Source: Rhodobacteraceae bacterium UBA2553 (GTDB taxonomy: Bacteria > Pseudomonadota > Alphaproteobacteria > Rhodobacterales > Rhodobacteraceae). From it: a stretch of DNA of 9,285 nucleotides. The stretch spans positions 21,715 through 30,999 of the forward strand of contig DDMF01000116.1 in NCBI GenBank assembly GCA_002340515.1. The letters are read 5' to 3'. The first letter of the stretch is position 1. Each line of letters opens with the position of its first letter. This document shows positions 1 to 7,148 of the stretch, piece by piece. The notes beneath the pieces were generated by a model. The model was not told the origin of the DNA. It ran no database searches and saw only the letters and a list, made by a program, of their open reading frames with translations. The translations under genes were made by a program, and so were the position numbers.

Positions 1-391
1 CGGCAGATCGGTAAACGATCTGATTGGCGCATTCGCCGCCCAGCCACATGCTTTGTTCCACATAGAAAAACCGCGCGTCCCAACCGACCAACCGCGAGCG
101 GGTTTCAAACTTTGCCATCATGCGGATGCGCTTGCGATAGCGTACAGAGGCGCCCGCCATCGTCAGCCCCCAGCGTTTTTCCAACAGCACTTTGGTCAAG
201 CCCGTGCGCCCCGCCAGCGGGATCCGCCCCAGATCATAAAGGGTCAGAGTGCGCCCATTGTTCAGCTCGCGCCACAGATCCAAATCCCACGGCCAGCAGA
301 TATGATGGCTGACATGCACGCCGGTGATGGGCAGCGGCTTGGCCTTTGCATTGATGGCCAGCTCTTTGAACATACGGATAAAGGGATACAT
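1..391 (-). CDS. Acyl-CoA thioesterase, THEM6-like hotdog family (3' end outside window)
   Basis: Predicted hotdog-fold thioesterase of the 4HBT_2 / THEM6-like type, a cytoplasmic enzyme group thought to hydrolyse acyl-CoA thioesters; the substrate cannot be read from the sequence. I translated 130 residues from the minus strand, starting MYPFIRMFKE. The diagnostic stretch is near residues 36-56: WDLDLWRELNNGR followed by LYDLGR. This matches the D-x-D...NN-x-R...D-x-x-R pattern of the family, where the first Asp and the NN-bearing helix form the active site. A second conserved block, SVRYRKRI (82-89), is followed by a strand-rich part (FETRSRLVGWDARFFYVEQ) typical of the hotdog sheet. The start at 391 is favoured by AGGAG (402-398) six bases upstream; Met7 is a weaker alternative. 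Family members are usually 150-200 residues, so a short C-terminal part is missing. It diverges from the YggT-family gene. Family assignment is secure; physiological role is unknown. Confidence 0.82.
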   Translation of the reverse strand, partial: MYPFIRMFKELAINAKAKPLPITGVHVSHHICWPWDLDLWRELNNGRTLTLYDLGRIPLAGRTGLTKVLLEKRWGLTMAGASVRYRKRIRMMAKFETRSRLVGWDARFFYVEQSMWLGGECANQIVYRSA

Positions 392-518
392 GGCGCGCTC
401 CTGTCAAAAAATCCCCCTTGCCGCGTGGGGCGCGCGTCGTCAACCAAGACCGCGCGTCACTCTTGCCCTTTTGCCCCGCTGTCCCTAGATGGGATGCAGA
501 CCATGAAAAGGAGCCACC

Positions 519-806
519 ATGCTGTCGTTGATCCAGATCCTGCTGATGATTGTTTCCATCGTTTGGTATGTCGTGATTGCCCATGTTGTCATGTCATGGC
601 TGATCAACTTTCAGGTGCTCAATCTGCGTCAACAATTGGTGGCGCAAATCTGGTATGGGCTCGAGCGTCTTTTGGGGCCAATTTACTCTCGTATCCGGTC
701 GTTCCTGCCGCCAATGGGGGGCTTGGACCTTGCGCCGCTGGTGCTGTTGCTGGGGCTGATGGCGATCCGCATTGTGCTGATCAACAACGCCTCAAGTTTC
801 TATTAA
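519..806 (+). CDS. YggT family membrane protein
   Basis: Small integral membrane protein of 95 residues carrying one YGGT repeat. Two hydrophobic helices are visible, about residues 3-29 and 69-88. They are joined by a basic, amphipathic segment with the family signature PIYSRIRSFLPPMGGLDLAP (54-73). Proteobacterial homologues often have two such repeats (about 190 residues); the single-repeat form of roughly 95 residues is common in Alphaproteobacteria, so this is not a truncation. The biochemical function of the family is unsettled: the related YlmG proteins of Gram-positives and plastids have been linked to division and nucleoid placement, and E. coli YggT to osmotic stress. The start has an excellent AAAAGGAG at 506-513, five bases before ATG. 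The recQ gene follows 73 bp later on the same strand, so co-transcription is possible but not shown. Confidence 0.88.
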   Translation: MLSLIQILLMIVSIVWYVVIAHVVMSWLINFQVLNLRQQLVAQIWYGLERLLGPIYSRIRSFLPPMGGLDLAPLVLLLGLMAIRIVLINNASSFY

Positions 807-879
807 CCGCGCGTTAAATGCTTGTCGCGCGCGGCCCCGCATGAGATTGTAGCTGAAACAAAACGAGCAGCTGCCAAAC

Positions 880-2922
880 ATGCCCCGCGACATGGACCTT
901 TTGAAATCCGTTTTTGGGTTTGATGACTTTCGACCTGGTCAGGCCGAGATCGTTGATGCTGTGATTGCGGGCGAAAACACCCTTGCGATCATGCCGACGG
1001 GCGGCGGGAAATCCCTTTGTTTTCAACTGCCTGCGCTGGTGCGGGATGGTGTGACGGTGGTGATTTCACCGCTGATCGCCCTGATGCGCGACCAGGTGCG
1101 CGCGCTGCAAGCGGCGGGGGTTGAGGCCGGCGCGCTGACCTCTGGCAACACCGAAGAGGAAAACAACGCCGTCTTTGATGCGCTGGGCGAGGGGCGGCTG
1201 AAGCTTTTGTATATGGCGCCCGAACGGCTGGCCTCTGGCGGGACATTTAACCTGTTGAAACGGGTCGGGACGTCGTTGATTGCGGTGGATGAAGCGCATT
1301 GCGTCAGCCAATGGGGCCATGATTTTCGCCCAGATTATTTACGCATTGGCGAATTGCGACGTGCGCTGAACGTGCCGCTTGCCGCCTTTACCGCCACGGC
1401 GGACGAAGAAACCCGCGAAGAGATCGTTGAAAAGCTGTTTGCAGGCGAGGCTCCGCGTTCGTTCCTGCGTGGATTTGATAGGCCCAATATTCACCTCGCC
1501 TTTGCGGTGAAAGACAGCCCGCGCGCGCAAATCCTTGATTTCGCAGATGCGCGCCGGGGGCAATCGGGTATCGTTTATACTGCCACCCGCGCGCGCACCG
1601 AAACGCTGGCCAAGGCGTTGCGCGAAGCGGGGCATAGTGCGGTGCATTACCACGGCGGGATGCAGGCCGAAGATCGCCGCGATGTGGAACGTCAGTTTCA
1701 ACAAGAAGATGGGTTGATTGTTGTGGCCACCATTGCTTTTGGCATGGGCATCGACAAGCCGGACATCCGCTGGGTCGCGCATTCCGACCTGCCGAAATCC
1801 ATTGAATCCTATTATCAGGAAATTGGCCGCGCTGGGCGCGATGGGGCGCCCGCGGAAACGCTGACCCTGTTTGGTCCGGATGACATTCGCCTGCGACGCT
1901 CGCAAATTGATGAAGGGTTGGCGCCAGCCGAACGGCGCGGTGCGGATCACGGGCGGCTGAATGCTCTGCTGGGGCTGGCCGAAGCGCATGGCTGTCGCCG
2001 CCGACAGCTTTTGACCTATTTCGGCGAGGCGTCAGAGCCTTGTGGAAACTGTGACCTTTGTGATCGCCCGCCGGAGCTGTTTGATGGGACTGTCGACGTG
2101 ATGAAGGCCCTGTCGGCGATTTTGCGCACGGATGAACGGTTTGGCTCGGGTCATTTGATCGACATTTTGCGTGGAAATAAGACTGAGAAAATGCGTGAAC
2201 GGGGCCATGATGCGCTGCCCACCTTTGGGGTTGGGCGCGACCATGACAAACGCATGTGGCAGGCGATTTTCCGGCAAATCCTTGGGCTAGATTTGGTGCG
2301 GCCAGATCCTGAACGCCACGGGGCGCTGCGCATCACGGCCAAGGCGCATCCGGTCCTGCGCGGTGAGGCAGAGGTGCAACTGCGGCGTGACACATTGAAA
2401 GCGACACGTCGCCCCGCCGCCAAGATGATGGTGTCAGAAGAGGATGCGCCACTGCTGTCTGCGCTTAAGGCGAAACGCCGTGCGTTGGCAGAGGCCGCCC
2501 GCGCACCCGCCTATGTTGTGTTTACCGACAAAACCTTGATTGAAATGGCAGAACGTCGCCCGATGACGCTGGATGATATGGCGCGTATTGGCGGGGTTGG
2601 GGCCAAGAAACTAGAGACCTATGGCCAAGCGTTTCTTGAGGTGATTGCGGGGGATGCACCAGATCTGCACCCGGTGCGTCGCAAGCTTGCGGGCCGTGCC
2701 ACCGGCGGGCTTTACGATCAATTGCAAGCCGCCGCGACTGAGCTTTTGCGCGGCGAAGATGGCACCGGAAAATACCTGACCCTGACGCCCGGCACCTTGC
2801 GCCAAATTGCGGAACGCAAACCCATGTCCACCGGCGATCTTGCGCGATTGTCCGGCATGACCGATGCAAAGGCCGACCGTTTTGGCCCCGCTTTTTTTGA
2901 AATCTTGATGGAGGCCGAGTGA
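880..2922 (+). CDS. recQ: ATP-dependent DNA helicase RecQ
   Basis: 3'-5' superfamily 2 DNA helicase acting in recombination, fork repair and suppression of illegitimate recombination. The 680-residue product shows FRPGQ (17-21), Walker A MPTGGGKS (38-45), DEAH (137-140), the RecQ aromatic-rich loop SQWGHDFRPDY (143-153), TATAD (171-175) and the arginine-finger motif QEIGRAGRDG (313-322). The RecQ-Ct part has four zinc cysteines, C372, C388, C391 and C394, then a winged-helix region near 403-495. One HRDC domain covers about 522-590. A second, degenerate HRDC-like unit lies at about 609-677, making the protein some 70 residues longer than E. coli RecQ. The start codon has only a weak ribosome site (GAG at 865-867); Met5 at 892 is an alternative. 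The stop overlaps the start of yaaA, indicating translational coupling. Confidence 0.97.
   Translation: MPRDMDLLKSVFGFDDFRPGQAEIVDAVIAGENTLAIMPTGGGKSLCFQLPALVRDGVTVVISPLIALMRDQVRALQAAGVEAGALTSGNTEEENNAVFDALGEGRLKLLYMAPERLASGGTFNLLKRVGTSLIAVDEAHCVSQWGHDFRPDYLRIGELRRALNVPLAAFTATADEETREEIVEKLFAGEAPRSFLRGFDRPNIHLAFAVKDSPRAQILDFADARRGQSGIVYTATRARTETLAKALREAGHSAVHYHGGMQAEDRRDVERQFQQEDGLIVVATIAFGMGIDKPDIRWVAHSDLPKSIESYYQEIGRAGRDGAPAETLTLFGPDDIRLRRSQIDEGLAPAERRGADHGRLNALLGLAEAHGCRRRQLLTYFGEASEPCGNCDLCDRPPELFDGTVDVMKALSAILRTDERFGSGHLIDILRGNKTEKMRERGHDALPTFGVGRDHDKRMWQAIFRQILGLDLVRPDPERHGALRITAKAHPVLRGEAEVQLRRDTLKATRRPAAKMMVSEEDAPLLSALKAKRRALAEAARAPAYVVFTDKTLIEMAERRPMTLDDMARIGGVGAKKLETYGQAFLEVIAGDAPDLHPVRRKLAGRATGGLYDQLQAAATELLRGEDGTGKYLTLTPGTLRQIAERKPMSTGDLARLSGMTDAKADRFGPAFFEILMEAE
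2910..2914 (+). promoter_or_regulatory. Ribosome binding site for yaaA inside the recQ 3' end
   Basis: GGAGG lies within the last codons of recQ, seven bases before the ATG at 2922. This spacing favours ATG 2922 over the GTG at 2919, and it gives the protein the usual family start MLVAVSPAK. The recQ stop (2920-2922) and this ATG share one base (TGATG), a common arrangement for translation restart after termination. Confidence 0.7.
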
Positions 2923-3686
2923 TGTTGGTGGCTGTATCCCCCGCGAAACGATTGGATGAAACGGAGGCGCGCCGCGCGGGTGGTAGCTCGCCGGTGTTTC
3001 TGAAACAGGCTCAGGAGTTGGCAAAAACGGCGGGCGCTTTGACCGGGGGCGAGCTTGAAAAGCTCATGCATATTTCACCCAATCTGGCGGCGTTGAATGT
3101 GGACCGGTTTGCGGCTTTTGGATCTGGTCAGGGTGAGAAACCGGCGATTGAGATGTTTGCGGGGGACACTTACGCGGGGCTTGATGCGGTGAGCCTGGGC
3201 GAGGATGACATGCGGTATGCGCAGGACCATCTTTGCATTTTGTCGGGCCTTTATGGCCTGTTGCGCCCCTTGGATCATATCGCCCCGCACCGTTTGGAAA
3301 TGGGGTCTCGATTGGCCAATGCTCGCGGCAAGAACCTCTATGAGTTTTGGGGCAACCAAGTTGCCGAGGCGCTGAATGAACGCGCCAAATCAGCGGGGAC
3401 CGAGGTTTTGGTAAATTGTGCGTCGGTTGAGTATTTCGCCGCCGCAGATCGGGTCACATTGGGGCTTCGGGTGATTACGCCAAGCTTTTATGAGATGAAA
3501 AACGGTGCGCCAAAAATCGTTTCATTTTTTGCCAAAAAGGCGCGTGGCTCAATGGCGCGGTTTATGATTGAGCGGCGCTTGACCGACCCGGAAGACCTGA
3601 AGGATTTTGACCTTGGCGGTTATCGCCATCAACCCCAAATGAGTGATGGCGATCAACTGGTGTTTCTGCGCGACGCAGAGGGTTAG
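2922..3686 (+). CDS. yaaA: Peroxide stress protein YaaA (DUF328/UPF0246)
   Basis: Cytoplasmic YaaA-family protein of 254 residues, close to the usual length. In E. coli YaaA is induced by OxyR and lowers free intracellular iron during hydrogen peroxide stress, limiting Fenton damage to DNA; structural work has also reported DNA binding. Visible signatures are SPAK (6-9), FAGDTYAGL (79-87), the strongly conserved LSGLYGLLRPLD (107-118), RLEMG (124-128), ARGKNLYEFWG (134-144), NCASVEYF (165-172) and SFFAKKARGSMARF (201-214). All match E. coli YaaA closely along the full length, so function is probably conserved. A GTG at 2919 would add one residue, but ATG 2922 has the better-placed ribosome site. 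It forms a coupled pair with recQ, a sensible pairing of iron and peroxide protection with DNA repair (inference). Its stop overlaps the stop of the convergent kinase gene by 4 bp. Confidence 0.94.
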   Translation: MLVAVSPAKRLDETEARRAGGSSPVFLKQAQELAKTAGALTGGELEKLMHISPNLAALNVDRFAAFGSGQGEKPAIEMFAGDTYAGLDAVSLGEDDMRYAQDHLCILSGLYGLLRPLDHIAPHRLEMGSRLANARGKNLYEFWGNQVAEALNERAKSAGTEVLVNCASVEYFAAADRVTLGLRVITPSFYEMKNGAPKIVSFFAKKARGSMARFMIERRLTDPEDLKDFDLGGYRHQPQMSDGDQLVFLRDAEG

Positions 3687-6010
3687 TCTTCGGGGATGGG
3701 ATCGCGGGCTTTGTTTGGGCGTGAGGCCGCAATTTCAGCCAAAATTGCGTCTTTTTTCAGCGGCTTGGTTAAATGTTTATCCAATCCATGTGATAGGATT
3801 TCTTCTGCATCTCCGGTCATCGCATGGGCGGTGAGGGCAACAATTTTGGTGCGCTTTAAACCCTGCTCTTGCTCCAAGGCACGAATGCATTGGGTCGCTT
3901 CTTTTCCATCCACGTCGGGCATGGAGATATCCATGAAGATGATGTCCGGGTTGAAGGATTGAAACAGCTCCACCGCTTCGCGGCCATTGTTGGCAAACTT
4001 CAGATCGATATCCAGGGCTTTCACCAATTTTGAAAAGACCAATTGGTTGGTGCGGTTGTCCTCTGCCGCCAAAACGCGCATCGTGCGTTGTTCGCTCGGG
4101 GGCGTGTCGCACGCCGCGGTAGTTGGTGCGTTTGAGGTGTCGGCGAAGATGTTTTCTGTTGTGGTGTCCTCTGCCGGTGTGTGGTGAGAGGTCAAATCGT
4201 TCGTCGGGGCGGCAATAAGATCGGCGACGGCCTCGGCTGCGCTGTCTTTTGCGGAGAGATTAATACCCGCGTCTGGAAAAAGCGGTGCAACCGGGGCATC
4301 TATTTTTTCAAGGGTTTGAAAGAGTTCTTTTCGTAGAATTGGTGTGCTTAGAACGCTGTCGACCTTATCGATCAAAGTGCTGGTGCGGGCGCCTGATGTG
4401 ATGGGGGCGTTGAGCAGGATTATCTTGGCAGAAGAGCGGCTGGCGTGGATCTGATCCACCAGCATTTGCGCAGCGTTTTTGGGCAGGTCTTCCTGAACAA
4501 AGACAACCTGATGCGGCTCTGGGGTGGCCGGCATATGGCTGGGGTCTGGAAGATGGGTGACGGTCAGACCCAACGCGAGCAGGCTTTTTTCCAGGATTGC
4601 CTGATGCAGGCCATCTTGCATCACCAGTAGAGCGTGGCGCAGGCCCAAAGGCAGTTTTGGGATATTCACGGTTTCTTCGACGGGCAGGGTGACATGCAGG
4701 CCAAAGCAAGAGCCAACGCCCTCTTCGCTTTCCACCCAAATCTCGCCCTCCATCAGATCAATAAGTTGGCGGGTGATCGCAAGCCCAAGGCCGGTGCCAT
4801 CAAATTTGCGATTGCGCTCGTCCTCCACCTGATTGAATTCACCAAAAATATGATCCTGCATATCGGCGGGGATGCCAATACCACTGTCCTCGACGGTGAT
4901 GTGGATCTTTTGCTTTGCGCCATCTTCGACCGGCAAGCCCAAGACACGCACCAGAACGTGACCTTTGGTTGTGAATTTGACCGCATTGCCCAAAAGATTG
5001 GTCAGGATCTGCCCGATGCGCACGGGGTCGCCCTTGAGCTTGGTTGGCATGAAAATGTCAAAGTCGACGGAGAGTTGCAGCCCTTTTTCCTGAACAGAAG
5101 GTTTCAGAAGCGTGACCACGTCGTGAATTTTACGTTCGAGATCAAAGCTCTCTGGATGTAAGGTCAGTTTTGAAGCTTCGATTTTGGAGTAATCCAAGAC
5201 GTCGTTGATGATGGTCAAAAGGGCCTCGCCGGACTTTTTGATCGTCTCGACATAAAGCATCTGCTCATCATCCAAATCGCCCTCTGCCATCAGTTCGGCA
5301 ATCGCGACCACGCCGTTCATCGGGGTGCGTATTTCATGGCTCATATTGGCGAGGAAAGCGGATTTGGCGCGGCTGGCGGCTTCGGCCTTAGACCGCGCTT
5401 CCTTCAGTTCCGCCTCGTATTTAATGGTGTCGGTGATATCGAGACCAAGGCTAACCGTATCCCCATCTTGCGACCGTCGATCCGCCAGTTTGATATAGGT
5501 GCCATTCCACAGGCGGATGGTGTGCGGGGCAATTTTGGGGGCACGCCAACGGGCCAGCATCATGTCGCGCCAGGCCAAGGGGCGCATGTCGTCAATGTCC
5601 ACAATGCCTTCGTCCAAGGCGATTTGTAAGATCTCGATATAGGGGATGCCGGGCCCGACGCATTCCAACCCGTCAAAGGGCTTTAGATAAGCGGAATTTG
5701 CGGCAATCATCCGTTCGCTTTGGTCAAACACCGCAAACCCGTCTTGGATGGTTTCCAGACTGTCCCAAAGGCGTCGTTTGGCGATGACCACCTCTTGGGT
5801 GGCGCGTTCCAGATCGGCTTTTACGGATGTATTTTCCGACAGGGTTTCCTGCATTTCTTCGCGGGTTTCCACAATCTCTTCCGACAGGGACCGCGCATGC
5901 AGTGAGAGCATCTTATTTGCGTTGGAAAGCTCAGCTTGTTTCTGGGCCAACATGCGTTCGGCGGCCATTCTGGCGCGCCGTTCCTGTGCAAGGATGTCGT
6001 CGATTTTCAT
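3683..6010 (-). CDS. Soluble hybrid sensor histidine kinase (PAS-HisKA-HATPase-pseudoREC-REC)
   Basis: Hybrid histidine kinase of 775 residues with no transmembrane segment, so it should sense a cytoplasmic or membrane-proximal signal. Order of parts: N-terminal coiled coil (about 1-80); PAS-like domain (about 81-195, starting LWDSLETIQDGFAVFD); HisKA with SHEIRTPMNG, phospho-acceptor H225; HATPase_c with N-box NLLGNAVKFT (338-347), G1 DSGIGIP (375-381) and G2 GTGLGLA (405-411); a degenerate receiver (about 458-570); a low-complexity linker rich in Ala and Thr (about 571-640); and a complete receiver (about 643-762) with E650/D651, phospho-acceptor D694, T727 and K749. There is no HPt domain, so phosphate must pass to a separate protein or the receiver acts as a control or sink. 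I chose the start at 6010 for its GGAG six bases upstream; ATGs at 6049 and 6040 would add 13 or 10 residues. The signal is unknown. Confidence 0.92.
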   Translation of the reverse strand: MKIDDILAQERRARMAAERMLAQKQAELSNANKMLSLHARSLSEEIVETREEMQETLSENTSVKADLERATQEVVIAKRRLWDSLETIQDGFAVFDQSERMIAANSAYLKPFDGLECVGPGIPYIEILQIALDEGIVDIDDMRPLAWRDMMLARWRAPKIAPHTIRLWNGTYIKLADRRSQDGDTVSLGLDITDTIKYEAELKEARSKAEAASRAKSAFLANMSHEIRTPMNGVVAIAELMAEGDLDDEQMLYVETIKKSGEALLTIINDVLDYSKIEASKLTLHPESFDLERKIHDVVTLLKPSVQEKGLQLSVDFDIFMPTKLKGDPVRIGQILTNLLGNAVKFTTKGHVLVRVLGLPVEDGAKQKIHITVEDSGIGIPADMQDHIFGEFNQVEDERNRKFDGTGLGLAITRQLIDLMEGEIWVESEEGVGSCFGLHVTLPVEETVNIPKLPLGLRHALLVMQDGLHQAILEKSLLALGLTVTHLPDPSHMPATPEPHQVVFVQEDLPKNAAQMLVDQIHASRSSAKIILLNAPITSGARTSTLIDKVDSVLSTPILRKELFQTLEKIDAPVAPLFPDAGINLSAKDSAAEAVADLIAAPTNDLTSHHTPAEDTTTENIFADTSNAPTTAACDTPPSEQRTMRVLAAEDNRTNQLVFSKLVKALDIDLKFANNGREAVELFQSFNPDIIFMDISMPDVDGKEATQCIRALEQEQGLKRTKIVALTAHAMTGDAEEILSHGLDKHLTKPLKKDAILAEIAASRPNKARDPIPED

Positions 6011-6016
6011 CTGATG

Positions 6017-6020
6017 CTCC
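6017..6020 (-). promoter_or_regulatory. Ribosome binding site deciding the kinase start
   Basis: GGAG on the minus strand sits six bases before the ATG at 6010. The more upstream ATG at 6049 has only GAGG about two bases away, too close to be efficient, and the ATG at 6040 has that same GAGG too far away (about 11 bases). This supports a protein beginning MKIDDILAQE, which opens directly into the coiled coil. Confidence 0.55.
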
Positions 6021-6195
6021 GCATTCTGCGTTCCGGTCATGGGCAACATTGCCTCGATGAGGATGAACAGGAGTTTAACAAGATGCAGAAAATCGTTCTA
6101 AAAATGAGCGGGCTTTTGAGCGATGGGGAAACCGCGACCCAATATCCAATGTGAAAGGCGCAAAAACTGCTCCCGCAACCGCTTGTTCCAAAAGA

Positions 6196-6222
6196 AAAAC
6201 CCCGACGCATGGCCGGGGTTTT
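6196..6222 (-). terminator. Intrinsic terminator after trcR
   Basis: The sequence forms a hairpin with CCCCG (6200-6204) pairing CGGGG (6214-6218) around a 9-base loop. It is flanked by A-rich and T-rich arms that extend the stem by four A-T pairs. On the minus strand the stem runs into TTTTT (6199-6195). It lies about 30 bp past the trcR stop. The opposite strand also has TTTT after the stem, but no gene ends there in that direction. It separates trcR from the kinase gene. Confidence 0.8.
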
Positions 6223-6251
6223 CCAAATTGAACATCCACAAGTGGAAGAGA

Positions 6252-6995
6252 TTACTTGTCGTCTTCCGCGTCGTCATCGTCACCGGAGGGCAAGTTAAAG
6301 AAGCTGTCTGCGTCGCGCACATCCTCTTCTTTTTCTTCCCGAGGCTCAGGCGACAAGGTGAAGGTCTCAAGCCCTTCAATTGCGCTTGGCATTTTGGGTT
6401 CAGCGTCCATGGCAAGGCTTTGCTCGGTCGACACCAGCTTGCGGCGCTCGTCATCCGACATCACGGTTTCTTGCTTGGTGGCGGCTTTTTGCACGGCCAG
6501 ATCCAGCTCGGATTGTTTACACAGACCCAAGGCCACCGGATCAATCGGTTCCATGTTGGAAATGTTCCAATGGGTGCGTTCGCGGATCGATTGGATGGTT
6601 GGCTTGGTGGTGCCGACCAGCTTGGCGATTTGCGCATCGGCCAATTCGGGGTGGAATTTCACCAGCCACAGGATTGAATTCGGGCGATCCTGACGTTTCG
6701 ACAGCGGGGTATAACGCGGACCGCGGCGTTTTTCTTCGCCCATAGCGGCGGCATAAAACTTCAGCTTCAGCTTGTGCAGCGGGTTTTCCTGCGCCTTGTC
6801 CAGCTCTTCCTGGGTCAGCTGGTTGTTGGCAACCGGGTCAAACCCTTTCACGCCGGTGGCCACATCGCCATCAGCAATGCCCTGTACTTCCAGCTCATGC
6901 AGCCCACAAAAATCAGCGACCTGCTTAAAGCTCAGCGTTGTGTTGTCCACCAGCCAGACGGCGGTTGCTTTGGCCATAATCGGTTTGTTCGACAT
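6252..6995 (-). CDS. trcR: Cell cycle transcriptional regulator TrcR (DUF1013)
   Basis: Homologue of the alphaproteobacterial DUF1013 family, named TrcR for a cell-cycle transcriptional regulator in Caulobacter-type bacteria. The 247-residue product begins MSNKPIMAKATAVWLVDNTT, the typical conserved family opening. Two helix-turn-helix-like segments can be seen: about 20-40 (TLSFKQVADFCGLHELEVQG) and about 117-140 (ELADAQIAKLVGTTKPTIQS). Between them is a basic region, KLKLKFYAAAMGEEKRRGPRYTPLSKRQDRP in character (about 75-105), and the signature ILWLVKFHPEL. The C-terminus (about 217-247) is very acidic, with runs of Glu and Asp. The start at 6995 has a strong AAGGAG (7008-7003) seven bases upstream. 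The regulated genes cannot be told from this window. A terminator follows, and it diverges from the T2 ribonuclease gene. Family identification is firm; the cell-cycle role is carried over from the family name. Confidence 0.92.
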   Translation of the reverse strand: MSNKPIMAKATAVWLVDNTTLSFKQVADFCGLHELEVQGIADGDVATGVKGFDPVANNQLTQEELDKAQENPLHKLKLKFYAAAMGEEKRRGPRYTPLSKRQDRPNSILWLVKFHPELADAQIAKLVGTTKPTIQSIRERTHWNISNMEPIDPVALGLCKQSELDLAVQKAATKQETVMSDDERRKLVSTEQSLAMDAEPKMPSAIEGLETFTLSPEPREEKEEDVRDADSFFNLPSGDDDDAEDDK

Positions 6996-7031
6996 CGGAA
7001 CACTCCTTCAAAAATCTCAGGGTCCACATAC

Positions 7032-7109
7032 AACTTTCCCGCGCCCTGGCTGGGCTGTCTGGGGTTACGGGGAACTTTCCAAACCGGTTCTCGTTGTGGG
7101 GGAACTTTC
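7032..7109. repeat. Three direct AACTTTC repeats in the trcR / RNase T2 intergenic region
   Basis: AACTTTC occurs at 7032-7038, 7073-7079 and 7103-7109. The last two are part of an identical 11-mer, GGGGAACTTTC (7069-7079 and 7099-7109), exactly 30 bp apart. The first lies 41 bp upstream of the second and lacks the G run. Spacings near three and four helical turns put the copies on roughly the same DNA face, as for a regulator's operator sites, or they may be repeated promoter -35 elements. No known regulator is assigned. Confidence 0.5.
7071..7095 (+). promoter_or_regulatory. Candidate ECF-sigma (EcfG-like) promoter for the T2 ribonuclease
   Basis: GGAAC (7071-7075) is followed after 16 bases by CGTT (7092-7095). 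This agrees with the published alphaproteobacterial general-stress sigma consensus GGAAC-N16/17-CGTT. It lies about 55 bp before the ribonuclease start and points toward it. A housekeeping-type alternative further downstream is TTGTGG (7094-7099), 16 bases, TATAAG (7116-7121). Only the motif match supports either; many roseobacters are thought to lack a canonical EcfG, so another ECF sigma factor could be the reader. Confidence 0.38.
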
Positions 7110-7148
7110 GTGGCTTATAAGGGAGAAAGCGAAAAGAGGGAAGAGCAA

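Noticed and set aside
402..407. TTGACA -35-like hexamer (minus strand) just upstream of the thioesterase start
   Set aside because: It abuts the ribosome binding site, so a promoter using it would start transcription inside the coding region.
463..491. Possible sigma-70 promoter TTGCCC-N17-TAGATG before the YggT gene
   Set aside because: Both hexamers are poor matches and no other support is visible; any 127-bp intergenic region is likely to yield something similar.
53..817. 254-codon plus-strand frame overlapping the thioesterase and YggT genes
   Set aside because: It runs antisense to the thioesterase and in another frame through YggT; both of those have clear family motifs and ribosome sites, and this frame's product has no family features.
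807..834. Hairpin CCGCGCG / CGCGCGG between the YggT gene and recQ
   Set aside because: The stem is 7 bp with a 14-base loop and no T-run follows, so it is not a convincing intrinsic terminator; alternating CG tracts arise easily in this GC-rich DNA.
851..872. Inverted repeat AGCTG...CAGCT just before recQ
   Set aside because: Only 5 bp arms with a 12-base gap; it might touch the recQ leader, but is too short to call an operator or attenuator.
4634..5161. 175-codon open frame on the plus strand inside the kinase gene
   Set aside because: It lies antisense to the HisKA and HATPase coding sequence, whose motifs are intact, and its product shows no recognisable domain; it is a by-product of GC-rich codon use.
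6774..7148. Extension of the RNase T2 reading frame far upstream
   Set aside because: This part is antisense to trcR, and the signal peptide with a ribosome site begins at 7149, so the frame is open upstream only by chance.
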